This document shows, piece by piece, positions 20,412-28,151 of a stretch of 41,050 nucleotides of DNA. Under the pieces are notes generated by a model, which saw only the letters and a program-made list of their open reading frames with translations, did not search any database and was not told the DNA's origin. A program made the translations under genes and the position numbers. How positions within the stretch are numbered: the first letter of the stretch is position 1; each line of letters starts with the position of its first letter. The stretch spans positions 1 to 41,050 of the forward strand of contig NZ_LAPT01000066.1 of assembly GCF_003194385.1 (NCBI RefSeq). Direction: 5' to 3'. This DNA is from Pokkaliibacter plantistimulans. Lineage in GTDB: Bacteria; Pseudomonadota; Gammaproteobacteria; Pseudomonadales; Balneatricaceae.

Positions 20412-20849
20412 ATGCCGAATGCGATAGGGCTGTCCCTGCTGGCGGGCATGGCACTGGTGATGCAGAACGCGGTCATGGTTGCCATGACCGGACGCGGTCT
20501 GAGCCTGACTGGCGCGCTGCTGTGCAACTCGCTGGTGGGGCTGCTGATTCTGTCAGCGGTAGAGCTGTACCGCGGCGAGTCCGGCCTGTTCCAGCAATGG
20601 GGGCGGGCCGAGCTGTGGTTTGTCGTACCCGGCGTACTGGGCACCTTCTTTGTCTTTGCCAGCCTGTTTGGCTATCGCACTCAGGGCAGTGCGGCGACCA
20701 TTGTGCTGATCATCACCGGCCAGATTGTCGCCGGGCTGCTGCTGGACCGTCTGGGCTGGGCCGGCATTGTGCGGGAATTGTCAGTGCAGCGCCTGCTTGG
20801 CACTGCACTGGTGATTGGCGGAGCCGTGCTGGTAGCGCGTGCGCCCTGA
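20412..20849 (+). CDS. YdcZ-type (DUF606) DMT-family membrane protein
   Basis: The protein has 145 residues with about five hydrophobic segments, for example GLSLLAGMALVMQNAVMVAM, LVGLLILSAVELY, FVVPGVLGTFFVFASLFGY and IVLIITGQIVAGLLLDRLG. Length and the block TIVLIITGQIVAGLLLD fit DUF606, a half-size relative of drug/metabolite transporters. It starts three bases after the acetyltransferase stop, so the two should be cotranscribed under the XRE-cupin regulator. Its substrate is unknown. Export of a compound related to the acetyltransferase substrate is only an inference. Confidence 0.8.
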   Translation: MPNAIGLSLLAGMALVMQNAVMVAMTGRGLSLTGALLCNSLVGLLILSAVELYRGESGLFQQWGRAELWFVVPGVLGTFFVFASLFGYRTQGSAATIVLIITGQIVAGLLLDRLGWAGIVRELSVQRLLGTALVIGGAVLVARAP

Positions 20850-20859
20850 GTAAGTAGCA

Positions 20860-20892
20860 AACACCCTCTCAGAGCAGGCGCCAGAGGGTGTT
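20860..20892. terminator. Inverted repeat between convergent genes
   Basis: AACACCCTCT (20860-20869) pairs perfectly with AGAGGGTGTT (20883-20892) across a 13-base loop. It sits at the end of the YdcZ-type gene and overlaps the 3' end of the TrmB-type gene. A short T/A-rich flank exists on each side but no strong T-run. Confidence 0.5.
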
Positions 20893-21609
20893 GAAAATGA
20901 TCTGCTGGGCCATCGCGATCTCTTCTGAGTCCATCACCACGGCCACCGGATAGTTGGCGGCGGCCAGAGAAATCATCGCCACCTTGGGGGGATAAATGGC
21001 AATGTAGCTGGCGTCGACTTCACCCTGAGTGGGTATCCACTTACGTTCTGAATACTGTGCATCCTCACCCCCTTCACCGATGGCGATAACGCGCACCTGA
21101 ATTTGCCGCTGTACCCGCTGTTTGGTGAAGTTGGGGAAAGGGCGATAAAGGTGATGTCGAATCGCCTTGGAAGAAAACACCGCATAGGACTTGTCCGCCT
21201 GCCTGCTGACGGTATTGAGAATATCCTTGAGGACAAACTCGATGCCGTCATCTCCTTCATAAAAGCGCACGTTGCCCGCACTGAATTCCGGCTTGAGATG
21301 GTACAGCTCTGGGATGATGTCTGACTTCAGCTTGCCAATCAGCCCGTTCAGCATCAGCCGCCGTTCTTCGGCCTTCTGCAGCAGGCGCTCTGGCTCCTCC
21401 GCCGCAAAAAACCGGCGTTTGCCTTTGGGCAGATACGACACTACGCCCTTGGCCTGCATCTGCTTCAGGGTCTCATAAGTGGTGCCGCGATTGATGCCCG
21501 CATGGCTGGCAATATCACGGATGGAAGCAGGCCCGAGGGTCAGCAGGCTGCGGTATAACTCGTACTCGCGCTGGCTCATATCCAGCAGATTCAGCAGGCT
21601 TTCGTCCAT
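20869..21609 (-). CDS. TrmB-family transcriptional regulator
   Basis: The protein has 246 residues from the ATG at 21609. A GTG three codons upstream is possible but would overlap the palindromic site. An N-terminal winged helix (about 10-75) reads LGPASIRDIASHAGINRGT followed by TYETLKQMQAKGVVSYLPKG. A helical linker (about 80-110) and a C-terminal phospholipase-D-like sensor domain (about 115-246) follow, with AVFSSKAIRHHLY. TrmB regulators are best known from archaea as sugar-responsive factors and are less common in gammaproteobacteria. It is divergent from glmU-glmS, across 155 bp carrying five TGTCA/TGACA half-sites. Control of amino-sugar synthesis is therefore a fair hypothesis. Confidence 0.8.
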   Translation of the reverse strand: MDESLLNLLDMSQREYELYRSLLTLGPASIRDIASHAGINRGTTYETLKQMQAKGVVSYLPKGKRRFFAAEEPERLLQKAEERRLMLNGLIGKLKSDIIPELYHLKPEFSAGNVRFYEGDDGIEFVLKDILNTVSRQADKSYAVFSSKAIRHHLYRPFPNFTKQRVQRQIQVRVIAIGEGGEDAQYSERKWIPTQGEVDASYIAIYPPKVAMISLAAANYPVAVVMDSEEIAMAQQIIFNTLWRLL

Positions 21610-21612
21610 ATT

Positions 21613-21705
21613 TGTCACTTAATTAATGACAAGCACTCTTGTATGACAGATTCAGATGGCTAAAGTGAGTCCCCAAGAAAAAATTGTCAATTAAAAGGCT
21701 GACAA
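21613..21705. promoter_or_regulatory. Cluster of TGTCA/TGACA half-sites upstream of glmU
   Basis: TGTCACTTAATTAATGACA (21613-21631) is a near-perfect palindrome just before the TrmB-type gene. A single TGACA lies at 21644-21648. A second inverted pair, TTGTCA (21684-21689) and TGACAA (21700-21705), lies toward glmU. The two pairs have half-sites 9 and 10 bp apart, as expected for a dimeric regulator binding near both start regions. Confidence 0.5.
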
Positions 21706-21763
21706 CAAAGCCCTGACCGATCTCTGGATAAGGCTTTACCGTTCAGCAAGCGAGGAATGGAAA

Positions 21764-23134
21764 ATGGCACTCGATGTGGTCATTCTGGCAGCAGGCCAGG
21801 GCAGCCGGATGCGCTCAGCCCTGCCCAAGGTTCTGCATACCCTGGCGGGCCGGCCCTTGCTGGCGCATGTCATCGATAGCGCACGGCAGCTGGGTGCCGG
21901 GCAGATTCATCTGGTCGTAGGCCACGGCGGTGAGCAGGTCGAGCAGCGCTTTGCCGCAGCAGACGTCAACTGCGTCTGGCAGCGTGAGCAGAAAGGCACC
22001 GGCCATGCCGTAGCACAGGCACTGCCTGCGCTGGGCAACAGCGGCACCACGCTGGTGTTGTACGGTGATGTACCGCTGATTCAGTCGGCCACCCTGCAGC
22101 AGTTGCTGGCGCTGGTATCCAATCAGCAAATGGGTCTGCTGACTGTCGATCTGCCTGATCCCACTGGCTACGGCCGTATCGTCCGCGATGGCAGCGGTCA
22201 GGTGTGTGCCATTGTCGAACACAAGGATGCCGATGCCGGGCAGCGTGCCATCCGTGAAGTGAACACCGGCATTCTGGCCGTGCCCACTGAGCGCCTGCAG
22301 CAGTGGCTGCCGCAGTTGTCTGCCAATAATGCCCAGGGCGAATACTACCTGACGGATGTGATCGCCATGGCGGTTGCTGATGGGCTTAATGTCGCCACCA
22401 TTCAGCCAGCGTCTGCGCAGGAAGTGGAAGGGGTGAACACCCGCATGCAGCTGGCGGCACTGGAGCGCGCTTACCAGCAGCAGATTGCCCGGCGTCTGAT
22501 GGAACAGGGCGTCAGTCTGGCCGATCCTGCCCGTATCGATGTGCGCGGCGAGCTGCAAATAGCGCAGGACTGCTATATCGATATCAACGTCATCTTTGAA
22601 GGCAAGGTGGTGGTTGAAACCGGGGTGCAGATCGAAGCCAACTGCATTATCCGCGACTCCATCCTGCGTGCCGGTTGCCATATCAAGGCCAACTCGGTGC
22701 TGGAAGAGGCAGAAGTCGGTGCTGATTGCGATGTCGGCCCCTTTGCCCGCCTGCGTCCCGGCACCCAGCTACTGGCCGGTGCCCGCATCGGTAACTTCGT
22801 CGAAACCAAGAACGTGGTGATTGGCGTCGGCTCCAAGGTCAATCACCTGAGCTATATCGGTGATGCCAGCGTGGGCGATGACGTCAACATCGGCGCTGGC
22901 ACCATCACCTGCAACTACGATGGCGTGAACAAACATCAGACCGTGATCGGCAGCGGCGCCTTTGTCGGTTCCAACACGGCACTGGTGGCGCCCGTCAGCG
23001 TAGGCGCAGGTGCGACCGTGGGCGCAGGCTCCACCATCACCCGTGATGTGGATGACAATACCCTGGTGGTTGCCCGTGGCCGCCAGATTCCTATTCCCGG
23101 CTGGCAGCGCCCAGTGAAGAAGGCGAAGGAGTAA
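21764..23134 (+). CDS. glmU: Bifunctional GlmU (GlcN-1-P acetyltransferase / GlcNAc-1-P uridyltransferase)
   Basis: The protein has 456 residues, standard length. GlmU makes UDP-GlcNAc for peptidoglycan and LPS. The N-terminal uridyltransferase has [12 protein letters not shown] and PKVLHTLAG, then YGDVPLI and EVNTGILAV. The C-terminal left-handed beta-helix has hexapeptide repeats, [19 protein letters not shown] and the acetyltransferase histidine region [18 protein letters not shown] precedes the ATG. glmS starts four bases after its stop, with AAGGAG inside the end of glmU, so translation is coupled. Confidence 0.97.
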   Translation: MALDVVILAAGQGSRMRSALPKVLHTLAGRPLLAHVIDSARQLGAGQIHLVVGHGGEQVEQRFAAADVNCVWQREQKGTGHAVAQALPALGNSGTTLVLYGDVPLIQSATLQQLLALVSNQQMGLLTVDLPDPTGYGRIVRDGSGQVCAIVEHKDADAGQRAIREVNTGILAVPTERLQQWLPQLSANNAQGEYYLTDVIAMAVADGLNVATIQPASAQEVEGVNTRMQLAALERAYQQQIARRLMEQGVSLADPARIDVRGELQIAQDCYIDINVIFEGKVVVETGVQIEANCIIRDSILRAGCHIKANSVLEEAEVGADCDVGPFARLRPGTQLLAGARIGNFVETKNVVIGVGSKVNHLSYIGDASVGDDVNIGAGTITCNYDGVNKHQTVIGSGAFVGSNTALVAPVSVGAGATVGAGSTITRDVDDNTLVVARGRQIPIPGWQRPVKKAKE

Positions 23135-23138
23135 TCCC

Positions 23139-24968
23139 ATGTGTGGAATCGTCGGCGCCATCGCCGCCCGTGAAGTCAGCGCCATCCTGCTGGAAGGCCA
23201 GCGCCGTCTGGAATACCGCGGTTACGACTCCGCCGGTATGGCCGTGTTTGATGGTCAGGAACTCAACCGCCTGCGCCGTGCCGGTAAGGTACAGCAACTG
23301 GCGGATGCCCTTGGCAGCGACCCCCTGCACGGCCATCTGGGCATCGCCCACACCCGCTGGGCCACCCATGGCCAGCCCAACGAACGCAACGCCCATCCGC
23401 ATATGTCCGGTGAGCGGCTGGCCGTGGTGCACAACGGCATCATCGAAAACTACGCCACCTTCAAGGCTGAGCTGAAAGACAAGGGCTATGTTTTCACCTC
23501 GGATACCGACACCGAGGTCATCGCTCACTTACTCTCTGAAGCCCTGAAGCTGGAGAGCGACTTATACGCCGCGTTCCGTCAGGTGATCAATCAGCTGGAA
23601 GGTGCCTTCGCGCTGGGCGTGATTCACGCCGACTATCCCGAGCTGCTGCTGTGCGCACGCAAGGGCAGCCCGCTGGTGATCGGCGTCGGAATGGGCGAGA
23701 ACTTTATCGGCTCGGACCCGCTGGCGCTGCTGCAGGTGACCGACCGCTTTATCTATCTCAACGAAGGCGACACGGCCTGCGTCAGCCGCGAACAGATCGA
23801 AGTGCGCAACGCCCGTGGCGAAGTGCAGGCGCTGGACATCAAGCGCTACGAGCACGGCACCCAGTCTGCGGACAAAGGCCAGTACAAGCACTACATGCTG
23901 AAGGAAATCTTCGAGCAGCCCGGCGTGATTCAGGCCACCCTCAATGGCCGGGTAGGCAAGGGTGAGATCAACACCCAGCTGTTTGGCGACAGCGCCCAGC
24001 AGCTGATGGACAGCGTGCAGGCCGTGCAGATCATCGCCTGCGGCACCAGCTATCACGCCGGAATGGTCGCCCGCTACTGGATCGAAGAACTGGCGGGTAT
24101 TCCCTGTCAGGTGGAGATCGCCTCCGAATACCGCTACCGCAAGACCATTACCCTGCCCAACACCCTGTTCGTTACCATTTCCCAGTCGGGCGAAACCGCC
24201 GATACCCTGGCGGCCCTGCGGGTGGCCAAGGAACGCGGCGCACTGGCCAGTCTGGCCATCTGCAACGTGCCCGGCAGCTCACTGGTGCGCGAGTCTGACC
24301 TGTGCCTGATGACGCAGGCCGGGCCGGAAATCGGCGTCGCCTCGACCAAGGCATTCACCACCCAGCTGTCGGCGCTGATGGTGCTGACCCTGTCGCTGGC
24401 AAAAACCCGAGGGCTGGACAGCACGCTGGAAGCCGAGCTGACCGACGCCCTGACCACCCTGCCTGCCAAGGTCGAAGAAGTGCTGGCCCTGAGCCAGCGG
24501 GTAGAGCAGCTGGCCACCCACTTTGCCGACAAACAGCACTCACTGTTCCTAGGCCGTGGCGCGCTCTATCCCATTGCGCTGGAAGGGGCGCTGAAGCTGA
24601 AGGAAATCTCCTACATTCACGCTGAAGCCTATCCCGCCGGTGAGCTGAAGCACGGCCCGCTGGCGCTGGTTGACAGCGAGATGCCGGTCATCACCGTCGC
24701 CCCCGGCAACGAACTGCTGGAAAAGCTCAAATCCAACATGCAGGAAGTGCGCGCCCGTGGCGGTGAGCTGTACGTCTTCGCCGACCAGCACGCCGGGATC
24801 GAAGATCAGGAGGGCTATCACATCCTCCACCTGCCGAAGATTCACCCGCTGCTGGAGCCCATCCTCTACACCGTGCCGCTGCAGCTGCTGAGCTACTACG
24901 TCGCGGTCATCCGCGGCACCGATGTCGATCAGCCACGCAATCTGGCCAAGAGTGTGACGGTGGAATAA
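23139..24968 (+). CDS. glmS: Glutamine-fructose-6-phosphate aminotransferase GlmS
   Basis: The protein has 609 residues. GlmS makes glucosamine-6-phosphate from fructose-6-phosphate and glutamine. The N-terminal glutaminase starts MCGIVGA, with the nucleophile Cys exposed after Met removal, followed by AHTRWATHG. Two SIS domains follow with CGTSYHAG, SQSGETADT and GPEIGVASTKAFTTQ. The C-terminal sugar-site tail ends KSVTVE. It forms an operon with glmU. No glmS ribozyme could fit in the four-base gap. A strong terminator follows the stop. Confidence 0.97.
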   Translation: MCGIVGAIAAREVSAILLEGQRRLEYRGYDSAGMAVFDGQELNRLRRAGKVQQLADALGSDPLHGHLGIAHTRWATHGQPNERNAHPHMSGERLAVVHNGIIENYATFKAELKDKGYVFTSDTDTEVIAHLLSEALKLESDLYAAFRQVINQLEGAFALGVIHADYPELLLCARKGSPLVIGVGMGENFIGSDPLALLQVTDRFIYLNEGDTACVSREQIEVRNARGEVQALDIKRYEHGTQSADKGQYKHYMLKEIFEQPGVIQATLNGRVGKGEINTQLFGDSAQQLMDSVQAVQIIACGTSYHAGMVARYWIEELAGIPCQVEIASEYRYRKTITLPNTLFVTISQSGETADTLAALRVAKERGALASLAICNVPGSSLVRESDLCLMTQAGPEIGVASTKAFTTQLSALMVLTLSLAKTRGLDSTLEAELTDALTTLPAKVEEVLALSQRVEQLATHFADKQHSLFLGRGALYPIALEGALKLKEISYIHAEAYPAGELKHGPLALVDSEMPVITVAPGNELLEKLKSNMQEVRARGGELYVFADQHAGIEDQEGYHILHLPKIHPLLEPILYTVPLQLLSYYVAVIRGTDVDQPRNLAKSVTVE

Positions 24969-24978
24969 CGCGAATAGT

Positions 24979-25004
24979 AGCCCCCGCATTCCGCGGGGGC
25001 TTTC
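24979..25004 (+). terminator. Intrinsic terminator of glmU-glmS
   Basis: A 9-bp stem AGCCCCCGC/GCGGGGGCT (24979-24987 and 24993-25001) is followed by TTTCCCC. The stem is very stable and the T-run short. It may also serve the convergent gene at 25008. Confidence 0.75.
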
Positions 25005-25007
25005 CCC

Positions 25008-25436
25008 TTACGGCTTCTGCACCTCACGAATCCGCCACTGACCCTCCTGCTGTACCAGTCTGACCCGTAGCGGCCACTGCTCCTGTGCGGTGCCGAGGGT
25101 CAGCAGCACCTCGCTCTCGTCGTTGCTCGATTCCTGCAGCTGGACGTGCTGTTGTTGGGTCCAGCTGTCGAGAAAGTCCTGCGCCTTGAGGAAGTAGTCT
25201 TCATCCAGCGGTTCGTCGCCCTGCAGCTGTCTGGCCAGTGTGCTGGCGAGCTTGGCGGCGACGCCGTGTTCGAGCTGACCCTGACGGTTATCGAGGGGGT
25301 CGCGGTTGTCCTGAAGTTCCTGCAGATACCAGTGGTAGAAGTGTTTGACCACCGCAGGCGGTGTGCTGGTGTCAGCCACGGCGGGGTTAAACAGCAGGGC
25401 GAGGCAGGCAAACAGGGCGGAGGCGAGGGCTTTCAT
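25008..25436 (-). CDS. Periplasmic DUF3828-like protein
   Basis: The protein has 142 residues from the ATG at 25436, which has AGGACCG just upstream. The frame stays open for 13 codons more without support. A signal peptide is clear at residues 1-22 (MKALASALFACLALLFNPAVA). The mature part has VVKHFYHWYLQEL, a two-aromatic helix, then acidic DEDYFLKAQDFLDSW and a final beta region LRVRLVQQEGQWRIREVQ. This pattern resembles DUF3828/NTF2-like periplasmic proteins of the YbjP/YqhG kind. The function is unknown. It is convergent with glmS. Confidence 0.65.
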   Translation of the reverse strand: MKALASALFACLALLFNPAVADTSTPPAVVKHFYHWYLQELQDNRDPLDNRQGQLEHGVAAKLASTLARQLQGDEPLDEDYFLKAQDFLDSWTQQQHVQLQESSNDESEVLLTLGTAQEQWPLRVRLVQQEGQWRIREVQKP

Positions 25437-25593
25437 CGTGCGGTCCTGACAGGTCAGCAAAGGCGTTCCCCACACTATGTGGGCTGGCTGTCGCGGCAGA
25501 AAGAGCCTGAGTGTTACGAATTTAGCCAGATCACCCCTGCCAACTGGGATACACTCCTGACTCGCTGTCGCGCGCAGAAGGACGACTTATTCC

Positions 25594-26238
25594 ATGCTCT
25601 CCATCCTCACTCCCGATACCCTTCATCATCTGATGCAGAGCTACGGCCTGTGGCTGCTGTTCAGCGTCATCATGCTGGAAAGCATGGGCCTGCCGCTGCC
25701 CGGCGAGACGCTGCTGGTGACCGCGGCGCTGTATGCCGCCACCGAGCACGGTTTCTCCATCTATGCAGTGATCGGCGTCGCCGCACTGGCGGCGGTGGTG
25801 GGGGATAACCTCGGTTATCTGATTGGTCGCAGCGTCGGCTGGCCGCTGCTGCATCGCTATGGCAAGTATGTGCATCTGACCGCGGCACGGCTGCGGGTCG
25901 GCCAGTATCTGTTCCGGCAGCATGGCGGCAAGATCGTCTTTTTCGGTCGCTTTGTCGCCTTCCTGCGTGCCTTCGCGGCTTTGCTGGCGGGTGCCAACCG
26001 CATGCACTGGTCACACTTTCTGCTGATGAACGGCCTTGGCGGAGTGGTCTGGGCCACGCTGTTTGGCAGCGGCGCCTATCTGCTGGGGGATCAGATTCAC
26101 CGCATCGCCGGGCCGGTCGGGCTGGTGCTGCTGGTGGTGGCTATCGTCGCTATCGTGGTGGGGCTGCGCTTCTTCCGTCATCACGAAAAGGAACTGGAGC
26201 GCCGTGCTGAAGCAGCGCTGGCGGCACAGGGCGAATAG
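25594..26238 (+). CDS. DedA-family membrane protein (VTT domain)
   Basis: The protein has 214 residues. DedA signatures are ESMGLPLPGETLL, the reentrant region GDNLGYLIGR, and FFGRFVAFLRAFAALLAGANRM with the two conserved arginines. About five or six hydrophobic segments are visible, ending in VGLVLLVVAIVAIVVGL and a charged tail. DedA proteins support lipid-carrier (undecaprenyl phosphate) or phospholipid flipping and envelope stability. Paralogues are common, so no symbol is assigned. A decayed LuxR tail follows on the other strand. Confidence 0.88.
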   Translation: MLSILTPDTLHHLMQSYGLWLLFSVIMLESMGLPLPGETLLVTAALYAATEHGFSIYAVIGVAALAAVVGDNLGYLIGRSVGWPLLHRYGKYVHLTAARLRVGQYLFRQHGGKIVFFGRFVAFLRAFAALLAGANRMHWSHFLLMNGLGGVVWATLFGSGAYLLGDQIHRIAGPVGLVLLVVAIVAIVVGLRFFRHHEKELERRAEAALAAQGE

Positions 26239-26264
26239 CCTTTCTCCATTGCGTGGCTGAGCCG

Positions 26265-26395
26265 TCAGGGGGGCTGCGGGTTGTGCCCCAGCGACTGGAT
26301 AAACAGCGAAAACAGCTCCTGCTGTGAGGCGATGTCGAGCTTGGCGTAGAGATGGCGGCGATGCACCTTGACCGCACTGACAAGCTGCATCAGTA
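26265..26395 (-). pseudogene. C-terminal remnant of a LuxR-type regulator
   Basis: The minus strand encodes TVKVHRRHLYAKLDI-like sequence (here SAVKVHRRHLYAKLDIAS) followed by QQELFSLFIQSL. This is the recognition helix and tail of a LuxR (GerE) helix-turn-helix domain. Upstream of it the frame continues to 26576 but loses all resemblance to the domain. Only the last 40 or so residues survive, with a breakpoint near 26392. This marks the left edge of the decayed segment. Confidence 0.65.
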
Positions 26396-26718
26396 CCTTG
26401 ATGCATTGGAGACTGCCATTCACGGCATACATCTGGGGCTGCAGGATGGCTCCGTCAATCAGCAGGGCAGTTACCACTTGCTGATGTTTCTTTGTCACGA
26501 GTTGCGAAGCAACGTCAGACAAATTTCTGTATTGATCCCCAACTGAGTTGATGGTGCCTCTTGATGAGAGGGGCACCGTTCACCATTGTTTTAACAGGAC
26601 GAGTATTGATCAGAGCTGGCGGCATGGGGGCTCGAATACAAGGAATAACTGGCTGTCCGGCAGGGAATAGTGCTGAGTCAAACAGAATAAAAATAGCAAT
26701 TGAAAATGGGAGGCAAGG

Positions 26719-27069
26719 ATGAAAAGTACAAATAAAAAACGGATATCTGCCCGGCTTTTACAAACGATTAAATCTACTCAGACTTTCCAGAAAAGTTTGG
26801 CTGAATGTGACCGACCAGTACGTCGATATGTTCAGCAGCAACAACCCGATATGGATGTGGATGAAGGAGATAACCAGGAATATGGGTATCTGGCTTTAGG
26901 ACGCAGGTAGGGGGAAAGCATCATTATTTGTGATCAGCATGAAAGCAGAATCACACTGACCCCAACCAGAAGTCAGAATGGCCAGGTCAGTCTGTTAGTT
27001 GATGCGCCAGAAAGTATCACGATACGAAAAAAAGAATATGCAAATAAACGAAAGGGAAGGCAGAAATAG
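26719..27069 (+). pseudogene. CsrA-family gene with N-terminal extension, split by in-frame amber codon
   Basis: A frame with a good ribosome site (GGGAGGCAAGG, 26707-26717) encodes 63 residues ending YLALGRR, then TAG at 26908-26910. The same frame then continues GESIIICDQHESRITL and GQVSLLVDAPESITIRKKE for 52 residues to TAG at 27067. Read through the amber, this matches CsrA: LILTRRVGESLMIGD at the N-terminus and QVRIGVNAPKEVAVHREE further on. Leu4 and both early arginines are kept, but the RNA-binding R44 position is K. About 55 residues without a match precede the CsrA part. It lies in an AT-rich patch unlike its neighbours. It is either a nonsense pseudogene or a readthrough gene. No ATG, GTG or TTG exists after the amber to restart translation. 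Confidence 0.65.
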
Positions 27070-27328
27070 AAGCTATGTAACGTGGATTGGGCTTGAGCCT
27101 CAGCAGGCGGCGGCCTTGTTCCATGCCCAGCTTGCCCAGTGCTTCGGACAGGCTGCGGCGGTTGGTCATGGCGTTGTCGATGTTTTTTAGCAGTGCCTCG
27201 GCGGTTTCATTGCCGTACTTTCTGGCCAGATCGTCCGCAATGCCACTGCTTCCGCGACGGATTCCCAGCAGGGAGGCCATGGCTCCTGCTGCCATGCCTT
27301 CGGTCGTGCTCAGGGTATGTTGTTGCAT
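27017..27328 (-). pseudogene. Unrecognised small gene, probably decayed
   Basis: A frame of 103 residues begins MQQHTLSTTEGMAAGAM. It continues through LLGIRRGSSGIADDLARKYG and ALLKNIDNAMTNRRSL to KLGMEQGRRLLRLK. The last 20 or so residues cross into the AT-rich CsrA island and look unrelated, so the original 3' end is probably lost near 27105. AGGAG abuts the ATG directly, which is too close for an ideal ribosome site. I do not recognise the family. It lies just downstream of the frameshifted gene at 27358-27864, on the same strand. Confidence 0.4.
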
Positions 27329-27345
27329 CTCCTGTAACGTTTGAT

Positions 27346-27380
27346 AACGCTCAGCGCTCAGCGCTCAGCGCCCAGCGCTT
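27346..27380. repeat. Short tandem 7-mer run
   Basis: GCTCAGC is repeated three to four times, with the last copies imperfect (GCCCAGC, GCTTTCAGC). It covers the end of the frameshifted minus-strand gene at 27358-27864. Slippage here could change that gene's C-terminus. Confidence 0.6.
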
Positions 27381-27864
27381 TCAGCGGGTCGTCATACTGC
27401 AAGATGCCCATGCTGTTGATGTAGTCAGCAAGGCTGTCGGGCAGGTTGGCATCGACCATCTGACGGATACCCGCTTTGTAGAAGCCGTCCTGCTGCTGGC
27501 CGAGCTGATCAGAGGTAAAGGGGGTGGAGGTTGCAGCGAAGGTGCTGGGTGCCAGTTCGGCACCACTGGGGATCATCACACGCCCTGTCCCATCGGGGCC
27601 GACATAGGTGACATTTTTTGCTGGCGGCATGGAGTGCATTGCGTGAAATGGCCGCGTAGCCCCGGTCAACCTTGGGGTAAGGCAGGTTGATCTGATACAC
27701 CCGCAGGTCATGCAAAGCCTGCAAGGCATTGGCATAGGTGTGTGCAGAGGACAGATTCCATCGGGCGAAGTCCAGTATGTAGTGGCTGCATTCCGGCTGA
27801 CGTAACCACTTCGCCCTTCAGGCATTGCCCAAAAGTAGTCTGGCAGGGGTGGCAAGTTGGCCAT
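27358..27864 (-). pseudogene. Frameshifted gene of unknown function
   Basis: The start MANLPPLPDYFWAMPEG and the end VTYVGPDGTGRVMIPSGAEL to DDPLKALGAER are in one frame. The coherent middle lies in another frame: AKWLRQPECSHYILDFARW, NLSSAHTYANALQALHDLR, then VYQINLPYPKVDRGYAAISR. Two compensating single-base shifts explain this, one near 27812 in a GGG run and one near 27612 in a six-A run. Joined, they give about 168 residues. The family is not recognised. Both shifts are at homopolymers, so sequencing error is a real alternative to decay. Confidence 0.5.
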
Positions 27865-27951
27865 ATCGCGTGTCCTTATGCGATTAAGAGAAGGCCGGGG
27901 GTGTAGCGAGGCGGTCAGTTAATGATCAACACGGGGAGTGTTCAGGATTGG

Positions 27952-28043
27952 CTCCCGACCGTGGCCATGGAGTAGCGTGGATCACGGGTTGATTCCATCG
28001 CCATGTTCAGCTCCTCCAGCGCAAAGCAAGTACCTTCGTTCTT
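27952..28043 (-). pseudogene. Short coding remnant
   Basis: The minus strand reads KNEGTCFALEELNMAME then STRDPRYSMATVGSQS and a stop, with no start codon region or body upstream. It looks like the C-terminal 30 residues of a lost protein belonging to the same decayed cluster. The family is not recognised. The rest of 27865-28151 holds only the MFS gene leader. Confidence 0.3.
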
Positions 28044-28151
28044 TCATATCCCGTCTCCCGTGCAGTGCTGAGATTTTTTACGGACCCCGCTGTTCTGACG
28101 ATCCCTGCCTATACTCCCTGAACGCCCACTGCCGTTGTCTGAGGAGATGCC

